A stretch of 64,000 nucleotides of DNA from Caulobacter sp. BK020. Lineage in GTDB: Bacteria; Pseudomonadota; Alphaproteobacteria; Caulobacterales; Caulobacteraceae. The notes below the pieces were generated by a model that had not been told where the DNA came from, did no database searches, and saw only the letters and a program-made list of their open reading frames with translations. The position numbers were made by a program, and so were the translations under genes. This document shows, one piece after another, positions 26,462 to 35,604 of the stretch (positions are counted from its first letter, which is position 1; every line of letters begins with the position of its first letter). The stretch is from contig NZ_SLZL01000007.1 in assembly GCF_004342605.1 (NCBI RefSeq), positions 1 through 64,000 of the forward strand. The letters run 5' to 3'.

Positions 26462-27918
26462 CCCGCGCGCCCCTCGATGTCCGGGCGTTCGGCGCGAGGG
26501 GCGGCGGCGCGACCCTGGACACCGAGGCGATCAACGCCGCGATCCGGGTCGCCCACGCGGCGGGCGGCGGTGAGGTCGTGCTGTCGGCGGGCCGCTGGCT
26601 GTCGTTCTCGATCCGCCTGCTGAGCGGCGTCACCCTGCGGCTGAACGAGGGCTGCGTGCTGGAGGCCGCCGACCCGACCCACCACGCGGGGGCCTACGAC
26701 GCCGCCGAGCCCAATCCGTTCGACCTCTACCAGGACTTCGGCCACAGCCACTGGCGCAACAGCCTGATCTGGGGCGACGGCGTCGAGGACGTCGCCATCC
26801 TCGGCCCCGGCCTGATCGACGGCCTTGGCCTGACCCGCGAAGGCCCCGGCTCGCGCTGGCGACGCCAGGCCGGCGAGTTTCCGGTCAGCATGGCGGGGCT
26901 GTCGGCCGAGGAGATGGCGATCCTCGTGCCGGACCTCGAAGCCATGGCCGGCCAGGGCAACAAGGCCATCGCCCTGAAGAACGCCCGACGGGTCCGGCTG
27001 GAAGGCTTGACGATCTGGCGCGGCGGCCATTTCGCGGTGCTGGCCACCGGCTGCGACCACCTGGCGATCGAGCGGCTGCGGATCGACACCAACCGCGACG
27101 GGATCGACATCGACGGCTGCCGCGACGTGACCATCGCCGACTGCCGGGTCAATACGCCCAACGACGACGCCATCGTGCTGAAAAGCTCGCTGGCCCTGGG
27201 CGAGATCCGGTCCACCGAGCGGGTCGAGATCACCCGCTGCCACGTCAGCGGCTTCGACCTGGGGACGATGCTGGACAGGACCGAGGGGCGCACGCAACGG
27301 CTGGCGCCCGACCAGGACCGCGTGACGGGCAGGATCAAGCTGGGCACCGAGTCAAACGGCGACTTCCGCGACATCGTCATCAGCGATTGCCGGTTCACCC
27401 GCTCGCGCGGCCTGGCGCTGGAAACCGTCGACGGCGGGACCATCGAGGACGTGACGATCCGCGACGTCGTGATGGACGAGGTGACCACCGCTCCACTGTT
27501 CCTGCGCCTGGGCGACCGGGCGCGGGGGCCGGAAGGCACGCGGCGCGGGGCGATGCGGCGGATCCGCGTCCACAACCTGACCGCCCACAATATCCTCCCC
27601 AACTACGCGGCGACGATCGCCGGCCTGGAGGGCGATCCGATCGCGGATGTCGCGCTAACCGACATCCGCCTGGTCTATGCCGGCGGCGGCGAGGCGGCGT
27701 GGGCGCAGCGGCGTCCGGACGACATGGCCCAGGCCTATCCCGAACCCAGCATGTTCGGCCCCACCCCCGCCCACGGCCTCTGGGCCCGGCACGTGGACGG
27801 GCTGGTCCTCGACAATGTCCGCATCGAGACCCTGAGGCCCGACCCCCGCCCGCCGATCCTGCTGCAGTCGGCGCGGCGGGTGGCGCTGGGCGGGCTGGAT
27901 GCGGTGGAGGAAGCCTGA
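26458..27918 (+). CDS. GH28 polygalacturonase family protein without a signal peptide
   Basis: 486 residues of a right-handed parallel beta-helix. It begins like GH28 (V-R-A-F-G-A-R-G-G-G-A-T-L-D-T-E-A-I-N-A-A-I). The catalytic region is N-T-P-N-D-D-A-I-V-L-K-S-S, and the R-I-K-L-G-T-E-S-N-G motif supplies the substrate-binding Arg-Lys equivalent. The ATG overlaps the previous stop as ATGA. There is no signal peptide, unlike its neighbours, so it probably acts in the cytoplasm on imported galacturonide or rhamnogalacturonan oligomers. Endo- or exo-activity and exact linkage cannot be told. Confidence 0.88.
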   Translation: MTRAPLDVRAFGARGGGATLDTEAINAAIRVAHAAGGGEVVLSAGRWLSFSIRLLSGVTLRLNEGCVLEAADPTHHAGAYDAAEPNPFDLYQDFGHSHWRNSLIWGDGVEDVAILGPGLIDGLGLTREGPGSRWRRQAGEFPVSMAGLSAEEMAILVPDLEAMAGQGNKAIALKNARRVRLEGLTIWRGGHFAVLATGCDHLAIERLRIDTNRDGIDIDGCRDVTIADCRVNTPNDDAIVLKSSLALGEIRSTERVEITRCHVSGFDLGTMLDRTEGRTQRLAPDQDRVTGRIKLGTESNGDFRDIVISDCRFTRSRGLALETVDGGTIEDVTIRDVVMDEVTTAPLFLRLGDRARGPEGTRRGAMRRIRVHNLTAHNILPNYAATIAGLEGDPIADVALTDIRLVYAGGGEAAWAQRRPDDMAQAYPEPSMFGPTPAHGLWARHVDGLVLDNVRIETLRPDPRPPILLQSARRVALGGLDAVEEA

Positions 27919-28622
27919 TGACCCGCCGCGCCGTGCTCGCCGGCCTGGCCGCCCTGGCCGCCGGCCCCGCCCTCGCCGCCCCGCACCCCTCGCCCCGGCC
28001 AGGACGCCGCCTGCACGCCGACGACTTTCGTCACGGCCTGGGTCAATGGGCGCTCGAGGCCGAAAAGCCCGCCAGGGTCGGCGTTCGCGACGGCGTGCTC
28101 GACATCGACGCGTCGGCCGGCCTGACCCTGTGGTTCCGGCCCGAACTGGTCGGCCCGGTGATGATCCAGTACGAAGCCCAGGCGGTCTCGGCCGGCGGCC
28201 CCAACGACCAGGTCAGCGACTTGAACGCCTTCTGGATGGCCCGCGACGCCGATGGCGGCAGCCCCCTGGCCCATCCCCGCACCGGCGCCTTCGCCGAGTA
28301 CGACACCCTGAAGACCTACTATGTCGGCCAGGGCGGCAACCGGAACAGCTCGACGCGCTTTCGCCGCTATGTCGGCCGCCCGGGCGAGCGGCCGCTGCTG
28401 CCCGAGCACGACCATGCGGCGGCCGACGAGATGCTGGCTCCCAACCGCTGGCAAACCGTGCGGCTGATCGCCGATGGCCACAGGATCCAATACTGGAACG
28501 ACGGCCGCAATCTGTTCGAGCTGGACGACGCCGAACCCTACACGCGCGGCTGGTTCGGCCTGCGCACGACGTTCAGCCACCTGCGGGTGCGGCGGTTCCG
28601 GGTGTTCGCCCTGGCGCGGTAG
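27918..28622 (+). CDS. Tat-exported DUF6250-like protein
   Basis: 234 residues. The leader M-T-R-R-A-V-L-A-G-L-A-A-L-A-A-G-P-A-L-A-A is twin-arginine. The rest is a single concanavalin-like beta-sandwich with conserved aromatic positions: L-N-A-F-W-M-A, K-T-Y-Y-V-G-Q-G-G-N-R-N-S-S-T-R-F-R-R-Y, I-Q-Y-W-N-D-G and G-W-F-G-L-R-T-T-F-S-H. I recognise it as DUF6250-like, related in fold to YesU of the Bacillus rhamnogalacturonan locus, with no assigned function. The start overlaps the GH28 stop (TGATG) with GGAGGAA upstream. Its operon position argues for a role in rhamnogalacturonan breakdown, either catalytic or carbohydrate-binding. Confidence 0.75.
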   Translation: MTRRAVLAGLAALAAGPALAAPHPSPRPGRRLHADDFRHGLGQWALEAEKPARVGVRDGVLDIDASAGLTLWFRPELVGPVMIQYEAQAVSAGGPNDQVSDLNAFWMARDADGGSPLAHPRTGAFAEYDTLKTYYVGQGGNRNSSTRFRRYVGRPGERPLLPEHDHAAADEMLAPNRWQTVRLIADGHRIQYWNDGRNLFELDDAEPYTRGWFGLRTTFSHLRVRRFRVFALAR

Positions 28623-28630
28623 AGCGCAAG

Positions 28631-28659
28631 AAAAAGGCCGCGCCATGCCGGCGCGGCCT
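28631..28659 (-). terminator. Intrinsic terminator of TonB receptor 2
   Basis: On the minus strand, AGGCCGCGCC pairs with GGCGCGGCCT (10 bp, 5-base loop) and is followed by five Ts, 80 bp after the receptor stop. The hairpin also sits just after the DUF6250 stop and may serve both. Confidence 0.8.
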
Positions 28660-28738
28660 CGAAGTCATCCTAGATCGCGGTCTTGAAACGGCGACCGGCG
28701 CCCGGGCTCAACACCGGGACGCTGGCCGCCTTCAAGGG

Positions 28739-31700
28739 TCAGAACTTCGCCGTCATGCCGACGAAGAAGCGGCGGCCGAAGTAGCCCAGTTCGGTCAGGC
28801 GAATGTCGCCGGCCGTCGAGCGCTCGTCTTCCTTGGTCAGGTTCTTGCCTTCGACGAAGAACGACAGGTTGGGCGCCCAGCTGAAGCCGGGCTTCACGGT
28901 GATCTTGCCGTCCAGGTAGCCGGTCGAGTCGCGATAGACGGGCTGGAGCGAGTTGTCGGCGGCCGAGACCAGGTACCTGGAGCGATAGTTGTAGGCCAGG
29001 CGGGCGTTGAACGGGCCCTTGTCGTACCACAGGGTCAGGTTGGCGCTGTCCGAGGACAGGCCCGGGAACGGCAGCGGCGAACCGTCCAGTTGCGAGAAGA
29101 GCCGGACGTTCTTGGCCTTCTGGTAGGTATAGTTGACGTCGACCCCGAAGCCCGAGAGGAAGCCGGGCAGGAAGGTGAAGGCGGTCTTGGCGGTGATTTC
29201 AACGCCCGAGATCTTGGCGCCCTGGCCGTTGATGTAGGTGTTGTAGTTGTACTCCACGCCGTCCCCATAGACGTCGCGCTTGCCGACGAGGGTGCGCGAC
29301 GAGACGTAGAACGACTCGATGTCCTTCTTGAACAGGCCAACCGACACCTGGGTGTCCTGGTTGGGATAGTATTCGAAGCTGAGGTCGTACTGGTTGGCGC
29401 GATAGGGCTTCAGGTCGGGGTTGCCGGCGTTGCAGCTGGGTTCGTCGAACTCGCCGTTGGCGTCCGGCGAGGCGTCGGTGGTGCAGGCCACCGTCGGCAT
29501 CAGGAAGTCCATGCGCGGACGGGCCATCAGGTTGGCGAAGCCGGCGCGGGCGGACAGCTTGTTGGGAATGAACCACAGGCCGATGTTGAAGCTGGGCAGC
29601 CAGACCGTGTAGTCCTTGGTCATCTTGCCCAGCGAGTTGCTGAGCACATAGGTGGTCGTCCCATAGGTGGCGCTGCGGCTCGACACGCCCTCGCCCGTCG
29701 TCTGGGTGTGGACGCGGCGCCAACCGAAGTTGCCGTCCACCTCGTAGCTGCCCAGCGGGAAGTTGTAGTCGAACTTCAGGTACAGGGCGTCGGTCTTTTC
29801 CGAGATAATGTACGGGAACTGCCTGTAGGGCTTGCCGTCGCTGCCGACGGTGTTCTCCAGGTTGTTCAGGTTGAAGTGCGAGGTGTCGAGGTACTGGGAG
29901 ACCTTGTTGAAGTCCGGATAGTTCCAGGTCGACGGGATCGAGCCGCCGCCCCAGTAGAAATCGCTGGACAGCGGCGTCATCGCCGAGCCGAACAGGGCGT
30001 TGGAAAAGCCTCGCGACCAGCTTTCCGTGGTAGTCCAGTAGCCCGTACCGTAGGTCGCACCATAGGCCGGATCGGTTTGGTCCGCCGTCTGGGTGCTGGA
30101 AACCACCGCGGTCGAGTTGATCGAGTTGGAGTAGATCACCGTGTCGTCGGTGACCGAAGACGGGTTGGAGCCGCCGCTGAGGATGAACCCGCCGTAGCCG
30201 TAGCCCTTGGTCGAGAAGTCGGTGGCGCGGCCGCCGAACTCGATCTTCTTGATGAACGGCAGGTTGGTCTCGTAGTCGAAGTCGAGCTTGTACTGCTCTT
30301 CCTTCGATCCGTTGTTCGACGGGCGATACTGGATCTGCCACTGGCGGATCGCCGCGGCGTCGCTGGGGCTGTAGCCGCTGGCGAAGGCGAAAGACGGGTT
30401 GCCGGTGGTCGGGTCCAGCGTGACCGTCATGCCGGGCGTGTCGAAGCTGACACTGACATTGTTGGTCTGCGACACGGTGCTGGTGTCGGCCTTCGAACCC
30501 TGGAACTCGATCTGCAGCCGGTCGCCGCGGTAGTTGGCGCCGAAGTTGTAGTAGTTGCTGGTCGTGTCGTACTTGAAGTCGCGGGCGCTGATGCCAAAGC
30601 CGTTGTTGCCGCCTGCCCCCGTGGTGTTCACGCAGTTGCCGAGGGTGTAGCCGATGACGTTGTGATTGGCGTCGACCTTGACCGCGCCGGCCGTGGTGTT
30701 CGTCGACGAGCAGCTGGTGGCGTTGGCCGTGTTGCGCAGCCGGGTCGCCGAGGTGAAGTCGGTGCCGTAGTTGATGTCGTTGAGGGTCTGGGTGCGGTCG
30801 TTGCGGTTGTAGCTGACCCAGGCGTCGATCTTGTCGGTGAAGCGATACTGGGCCGTGAACTCGGCCGAGATGCGCTCATCGTTGCGGGTCCAGACGCCGT
30901 AGCGGGCCGTACGCGGAGCGTAGTCGTACCACTGGGACAGGCAGGCGTTGCGCAGGTTGGTGGTCGAGATCTGGGTCGCGTCGGGCGTGGTCAGACCCGA
31001 GCAGCCCGCGGCGGTCGTGACATTGCGCGCCAGATCGTTGATCTGAGAACTGTAGGCGCTGCTGTAGTACGGAACTGTTTTGTCGGCCGAGGCGTCGAAG
31101 TCGGCGAACCGGCCCCAGGAGGTGTTGCGGACATAGTCGCCGCGGGTGTCGACGTCGTCATAGGTGACGTTGGCCATCAGGCCCAGCCGGCCGTCGAACA
31201 GGGTGGTGGCGGCGAACACGTTGCCGCGCGGCTTCCAGGTGTCCTCCGTGTCGAGGTTCTGGGCCGAGGCGGTCAGCGACAGGACCGGCTTCTTGAAGTC
31301 CAGCGGCTTGCGGGTCTTGACCGAGACCGTGCCGCCGACGCCGCCTTCGGTCATGTCGGCGGTGAAGCCCTTGAACACGTCGATCGACTGGACCAGTTCC
31401 GAGGCCAGTTCGCGGAAATCGTTGGACCGGCCGCCGCCGCCATAGACCTGCAGGTTGCCGGCCGTCGACAGCGTGCTCATGCCGTTGATCTCGACGCGGT
31501 TCAGGTCGGGCTCGACGCCGCGGATCGAGACCGCGTTGCCTTCGCCGAAGTCGCGGGCCAGCTGCACGCCGGTGATGCGGCCCAGGGCCTCGCCGACGTT
31601 CTTGTCGGGGAACTGGCTGATGTCCTCGGCGACGATCGAATCGGAGATCGTACCGTTGCGCTTCTTGCGGTTCATGGCCGACTGCAGGCTGGCCCGGGTG

Positions 31701-31858
31701 CCGACCACGACCACCTCGTCGACGGTGCTGACCTTGTCCTCGACCTGGGAGCCAGTGCTCTGGGCGTGCGCGCCGGTGGTGAGGGCCAGGCTGGCCGCCA
31801 GGGCCAGCAAGGACGTGGTGGCGATGGCCGCGCGACGGCTGCCGGTGGATGCAAGCAT
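28739..31858 (-). CDS. TonB-dependent receptor 2 (Xanthomonas/Caulobacter oligosaccharide type)
   Basis: A 1039-residue outer-membrane receptor. A signal peptide (about 1-32, G-A-H-A-Q) precedes the TonB box V-D-E-V-V-V-V-G, and the plug includes F-P-D-K-N-V-G-E-A-L-G-R-I-T-G-V-Q-L and V-E-I-N-G-M-S-T-L. The barrel has long, Asn/Thr/Ser-rich extracellular loops and ends V-G-M-T-A-K-F. It is longer than receptor 1 and clearly not a recent duplicate of it, suggesting a different pectic ligand. It is divergent from the PL11 lyase, sharing a promoter region that contains operator site E. GGGAGGGA precedes the ATG. Confidence 0.92.
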   Translation of the reverse strand: MLASTGSRRAAIATTSLLALAASLALTTGAHAQSTGSQVEDKVSTVDEVVVVGTRASLQSAMNRKKRNGTISDSIVAEDISQFPDKNVGEALGRITGVQLARDFGEGNAVSIRGVEPDLNRVEINGMSTLSTAGNLQVYGGGGRSNDFRELASELVQSIDVFKGFTADMTEGGVGGTVSVKTRKPLDFKKPVLSLTASAQNLDTEDTWKPRGNVFAATTLFDGRLGLMANVTYDDVDTRGDYVRNTSWGRFADFDASADKTVPYYSSAYSSQINDLARNVTTAAGCSGLTTPDATQISTTNLRNACLSQWYDYAPRTARYGVWTRNDERISAEFTAQYRFTDKIDAWVSYNRNDRTQTLNDINYGTDFTSATRLRNTANATSCSSTNTTAGAVKVDANHNVIGYTLGNCVNTTGAGGNNGFGISARDFKYDTTSNYYNFGANYRGDRLQIEFQGSKADTSTVSQTNNVSVSFDTPGMTVTLDPTTGNPSFAFASGYSPSDAAAIRQWQIQYRPSNNGSKEEQYKLDFDYETNLPFIKKIEFGGRATDFSTKGYGYGGFILSGGSNPSSVTDDTVIYSNSINSTAVVSSTQTADQTDPAYGATYGTGYWTTTESWSRGFSNALFGSAMTPLSSDFYWGGGSIPSTWNYPDFNKVSQYLDTSHFNLNNLENTVGSDGKPYRQFPYIISEKTDALYLKFDYNFPLGSYEVDGNFGWRRVHTQTTGEGVSSRSATYGTTTYVLSNSLGKMTKDYTVWLPSFNIGLWFIPNKLSARAGFANLMARPRMDFLMPTVACTTDASPDANGEFDEPSCNAGNPDLKPYRANQYDLSFEYYPNQDTQVSVGLFKKDIESFYVSSRTLVGKRDVYGDGVEYNYNTYINGQGAKISGVEITAKTAFTFLPGFLSGFGVDVNYTYQKAKNVRLFSQLDGSPLPFPGLSSDSANLTLWYDKGPFNARLAYNYRSRYLVSAADNSLQPVYRDSTGYLDGKITVKPGFSWAPNLSFFVEGKNLTKEDERSTAGDIRLTELGYFGRRFFVGMTAKF

Positions 31859-31968
31859 TGAGTTCCCTCCCTCTAACTGGCCTGGGACATCCCGACGAAG
31901 GTCCCGGACGCCTTACCGACCCCTGCGGCTACCTTGGTCGGTCAGCTCGCGGCGCTCGGCGGCGCATT

Positions 31969-32002
31969 TCTCGTACAAAAGGAATAATTCCATATATTGA
32001 GA
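31969..32002. promoter_or_regulatory. Locus operator, site E (between TonB receptor 2 and PL11)
   Basis: TCTCGTACAA at the left and TATTGAGA at the right flank a GGAATAATTCC palindrome. Read outward, the right half is TCTCAATATATGGAATTAT, nearly the shared half-site. It lies about 110 bp before the receptor and 148 bp before the lyase. The remainder of the 31859-32149 intergenic stretch shows no gene. Confidence 0.6.
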
Positions 32003-32149
32003 TGTCAATGCAATTTGTGGGAAGACAGAACTCGGGTTCCGTGATGTAAGCTCTTTGCAACGCTCGCGAGGCGGCTCAGACGCCGATCCGCAGGCCGCGA
32101 AGACGGCCGTCACGAGCCGGAAAACGGGGAAACCAAAGGACTTCGACGC

Positions 32150-34120
32150 ATGAGCCAGCGTGGTGGGAACCGGGGCGCACGGGCCGTGGCGGCGCTCCTA
32201 CTGTGCGCGACGGCGCTATCGTCGACCAGCGAGTCGGCCCTGGCCGCCCAACGCCAGATGGAAGCCTTGGATCGCGGTCTGGTCGCCGTGCCCGCTCTCG
32301 ACGGCGGCGTGCTGGTCAGTTGGCGCCTGCTAGGCGACGAGCCGGCCCGGACCGCCTTCAACCTCTATCGCGACGGCGCGAAGCTGAACGCCGTCCCCCT
32401 GGCCGGTCCCACCGACTTCGTCGACAAGGCCGGCGCTTCCATCGCGACCTACACCGTGCGCGCCGTGATCGACGGCCGGGAGGCTCCAGCTAGCAGGCCC
32501 GCCAAGGTCTGGGCCGACGGCTATCTGACCGTCCCGATCCAGCCGCCCGCCGACGGCGTCACGCCGGCCGGCGAGGCCTATGCCTACACCGCCAACGACG
32601 CCAGCGTCGGCGACCTGGACGGCGACGGGCGCTACGAGATCATCCTCAAGTGGGACCCGACCAATTCCAAGGACAACGCCTTCGGCGGCTATACCGGGGA
32701 CGTCTTCCTCGACGCCTACACGCTGGAGGGCCAGCGCCTTTGGCGGATCGACCTGGGCCGCAACATCCGGGCCGGCGCCCACTACACCCAGTTCCAAGTC
32801 TTCGACTACGACGGCGACGGCAGGGCCGAGATCGCCATGCGCACCAGCGACGGGACGGTGGACGGCACTGGGCGCGTGCTCGGCGACCCCAAGGCCGACT
32901 GGCGCGAGACCGGCGGCGAGCGGCCCCAGGCCGACAAGACCGGCGCCACGGTCCTGCCCGATGGCGCGAAGGTGGCCAGGGTGCAGGGCCGCATCCTCAA
33001 GGGTCCCGAATACCTGACGGTGTTCGACGGCCTGACGGGCAAGGCCCTGGCCAGCGCGCCCTATTCGCCGCCGCGCGATCCGCGCACCGACGCCCCGACC
33101 GTCGAGCAGATGACCGAGGTCTGGGGCGACGGCTACGGCAACCGCTCCGACCGTTTCCTGGCGGGCACGGCTTATCTTGACGGCCAGCATCCCAGCCTGG
33201 TCTTCGCCCGGGGCTATTACGGACGCACCACCCTGGCGGCCTGGGATTTCCGGAACGGCAAGCTGACCCAGCGCTGGCTGTTCGACAGCGCCGCGCCCGG
33301 CAACGAACGGTTCGGCGGCCAGGGCAACCACCAGCTGAGCGTCGCCGACGTCGACGGCGACGGTCGCGACGAGATCGTCTACGGCTCGATGGCGGTGGAC
33401 GACGACGGCAAGGGCCTGTGGAGCGCCGAGTTGTTCCACGGCGACGCCATGCACGTCTTCGATCTCGATCCCATCCGTCCGGGCCTGGAAAAGTTCGGCG
33501 TGCACGAGAGCCCCGGCAAGAACGGCGGCGTCGGCGCGGCCATGCTCGACGCCCGCACCGGCAAGGTGCTGTGGAGCACGCCCACCGACCGCGACACCGG
33601 CCGGGGCCTGGCCGCCGACATCGATCCGCGCTTCCCCGGCGCCGAGGCCTGGGGCAGCAACAGCGACGCGCTCTACACCGCCCAGGGCAAGCCGATCGAC
33701 GGGGTCAAGCACCCGCGCCAGACCAATTTCGCGATCTGGTGGGACGGCGACGACCTGCGCGAACTGCTCGACAGGAACCAGATCAGCAAGTGGGACTGGA
33801 AGACCGGCCAGGCGGTTCCCCTGCTCACGGCCGAGGGGGTCGCCTCCAACAACGGCACCAAGGCGACCCCGGCCCTGTCGGCCGACATCCTGGGCGACTG
33901 GCGCGAGGAGGTGATCTGGCGGGCCGAGGACAACCGTTCCCTGCGGATCTACGCCACGCCCTACGTCACCCAGCGCCGCCTGGTCACCCTGATGCACGAC
34001 CCGCAGTATCGGGTGTCGATCGCCTGGCAGAACACCGCCTACAACCAGCCGCCACATACCAGCTTCTATCTCGGCGAGGGCATGAAGGCCCCGCCCCGTC
34101 CCGCCATCCGGACCCCGTGA
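32150..34120 (+). CDS. Exported rhamnogalacturonan lyase, PL11
   Basis: 656 residues that cleave the rhamnose-galacturonic acid backbone of rhamnogalacturonan I by beta-elimination. A signal peptide (about 1-33) precedes an eight-bladed propeller with repeated calcium loops: D-L-D-G-D-G-R-Y-E, D-Y-D-G-D-G-R-A-E, D-V-D-G-D-G-R-D-E. Typical PL11 blocks include Y-T-A-N-D-A-S-V-G-D-L-D-G-D-G, K-W-D-P-T-N-S-K-D-N, G-Q-G-N-H-Q-L and H-D-P-Q-Y-R. Length and motifs match YesW. It is followed nine bases later by the PL22-type gene, making a lyase operon with operator site E in its promoter region. Confidence 0.95.
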   Translation: MSQRGGNRGARAVAALLLCATALSSTSESALAAQRQMEALDRGLVAVPALDGGVLVSWRLLGDEPARTAFNLYRDGAKLNAVPLAGPTDFVDKAGASIATYTVRAVIDGREAPASRPAKVWADGYLTVPIQPPADGVTPAGEAYAYTANDASVGDLDGDGRYEIILKWDPTNSKDNAFGGYTGDVFLDAYTLEGQRLWRIDLGRNIRAGAHYTQFQVFDYDGDGRAEIAMRTSDGTVDGTGRVLGDPKADWRETGGERPQADKTGATVLPDGAKVARVQGRILKGPEYLTVFDGLTGKALASAPYSPPRDPRTDAPTVEQMTEVWGDGYGNRSDRFLAGTAYLDGQHPSLVFARGYYGRTTLAAWDFRNGKLTQRWLFDSAAPGNERFGGQGNHQLSVADVDGDGRDEIVYGSMAVDDDGKGLWSAELFHGDAMHVFDLDPIRPGLEKFGVHESPGKNGGVGAAMLDARTGKVLWSTPTDRDTGRGLAADIDPRFPGAEAWGSNSDALYTAQGKPIDGVKHPRQTNFAIWWDGDDLRELLDRNQISKWDWKTGQAVPLLTAEGVASNNGTKATPALSADILGDWREEVIWRAEDNRSLRIYATPYVTQRRLVTLMHDPQYRVSIAWQNTAYNQPPHTSFYLGEGMKAPPRPAIRTP

Positions 34121-34128
34121 GACCGCCG

Positions 34129-35457
34129 ATGAAAGCTCCCCTCCTCTGCGCCCTGGCCCTGACCTTGATGGCGATGGCCCCGTCCGCCCGGACCCAGGAC
34201 GTCGTCACCCAGCCCAAGCCCGGCGCGGCCGAGCCGCCGCGCGAATGGATCGACAAGGACACCGGTCACCGGGTGATCCGCCTGTCTGACAAGCCCGGCA
34301 GCGGCAGCCTCTATTTCAATTTCAACGGCTACACGCCCGACGGGACGACCCTGGCCATCAGCACGCCCGACGGGATCTCGGGCGTCGATCTGAAGACCCA
34401 CGCCCTGCGCCCGCTGGTCCAGGGCAAGGTCCGGCTGTTGTTCGTCGGCCGCAAGACCGGCCAGGTCTATTACCAGCGCCTTGCCGAGGACGGGACCGGT
34501 GTGGTCGAGGCCGTCGATCCCAAGACCGCGAAGGTGCGCCAGGTCGCCAGGCTGGCCAAGGGCGTCGGCATCCAGACGATCAACGCTGACGAGACCCTGC
34601 TGGCCGGGGTGGCCAACCGCACCGACGCGCCCATCCCGCCCAATCTGGCCGACGCCCTGCCCCGCAATCCCGACGACGTGAAGGGTCCGGACGGCCGCGA
34701 GCTGTCCTATGCCGAGGGCCGCGAGGTGCAGCTGAACGCCCGCCTGGACAGCCGCATCCCGATGGAGATCTTTACGATCAACACCGCCACCGGCGAGCGC
34801 AAGGTCGTCCACCAGGCCACCGATTGGCTCAACCACCTGCAGTTCTCGCCCACCGACCCGCACCTGCTGATGTTCTGCCACGAGGGTCCCTGGCACAAGG
34901 TCGATCGCCTGTGGCTGACGCGAACCGACCAGCCGGGCGCGGCGCCGGTCAAGATCCACACCCGGACCATGAACATGGAGATCGCCGGCCACGAATGGTT
35001 CAGCGCCGACGGCAAGACCGTCTGGTACGACCTGCAGACCCCGCGCGGCGAGGACTTCTGGGTGGCCGGCTACGAGATCGCCACCGGCAAGCGCACCTGG
35101 CTGCACCTGGACCGCAACGCCTGGTCGGTGCACTTCAACTCCTCGCCGGACGGCAAGCTGTTCGCCGGCGACGGCGGCGACAGCGAGATGGTCGCCCACG
35201 CGCCCGACGGCAAGTGGCTTTACCTGATGCGGCCCCGCGCCATTCCGGACGTCGCGGGGATCCATGCCCCGGGCTCCGAAACCCTGATCCAGGCGGGCGT
35301 GATGGACACCGAGCGACTGGTGAACATGAAGGGTCACGACTACCGCCTGGAGCCGAACGTCAACTTCACCCCCGACGCCAAGTGGATCGTCTTCCGCTCC
35401 AACATGCACGGGGCCAACCACGTCTATGCGGTGGAGGTGGCCAAGGCGGCGCCGTAA
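34129..35457 (+). CDS. Oligogalacturonate lyase family protein, PL22
   Basis: 442 residues. A signal peptide (about 1-22) precedes a seven-bladed propeller typical of oligogalacturonide lyase (PL22). Motifs: D-K-D-T-G-H-R-V-I-R-L-S near the N-terminus, L-N-H-L-Q-F-S-P-T-D-P, F-C-H-E-G-P-W-H-K-V-D-R and G-H-E-W-F, supplying the histidines that coordinate manganese, and N-V-N-F-T-P-D-A-K-W-I-V-F-R-S-N at the end. The family cleaves short unsaturated galacturonides to 4-deoxy-5-keto-uronates. Export is unusual, since the Pectobacterium enzyme is cytoplasmic, and points to periplasmic processing. The ATG at 34129 follows the PL11 stop by 8 bases. Confidence 0.88.
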   Translation: MKAPLLCALALTLMAMAPSARTQDVVTQPKPGAAEPPREWIDKDTGHRVIRLSDKPGSGSLYFNFNGYTPDGTTLAISTPDGISGVDLKTHALRPLVQGKVRLLFVGRKTGQVYYQRLAEDGTGVVEAVDPKTAKVRQVARLAKGVGIQTINADETLLAGVANRTDAPIPPNLADALPRNPDDVKGPDGRELSYAEGREVQLNARLDSRIPMEIFTINTATGERKVVHQATDWLNHLQFSPTDPHLLMFCHEGPWHKVDRLWLTRTDQPGAAPVKIHTRTMNMEIAGHEWFSADGKTVWYDLQTPRGEDFWVAGYEIATGKRTWLHLDRNAWSVHFNSSPDGKLFAGDGGDSEMVAHAPDGKWLYLMRPRAIPDVAGIHAPGSETLIQAGVMDTERLVNMKGHDYRLEPNVNFTPDAKWIVFRSNMHGANHVYAVEVAKAAP

Positions 35458-35476
35458 GAGGCTCTTTCGGCTATCA

Positions 35477-35587
35477 CTTGCCCCTGCTGGCCTTCGGCCG
35501 TCTTCCCCCAGGGGGAAGAGCCTTGAGCGCGAAGGCTCCGCCCCCTCTGGGGGCGGACAGACCGCGAAGCGGTCAGGTGGGGGCAAG
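35477..35587. repeat. Multi-hairpin palindromic intergenic repeat
   Basis: Outer arms CTTGCCCC (35477-35484) and GGGGCAAG (near 35580-35587) enclose four short perfect hairpins: GGCC-TTC-GGCC, TTCCCCC-AGGGGGAA, CCGCCCCC-TCT-GGGGGCGG and GACCGC-GAA-GCGGTC. It sits between the convergent PL22 and GH2 genes and probably acts at transcript 3' ends. It is related to the repeat split by the insertion sequence near 3.2-4.4 kb. Confidence 0.7.
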
Positions 35588-35604
35588 TCTGGATCACTCG
35601 CCGA

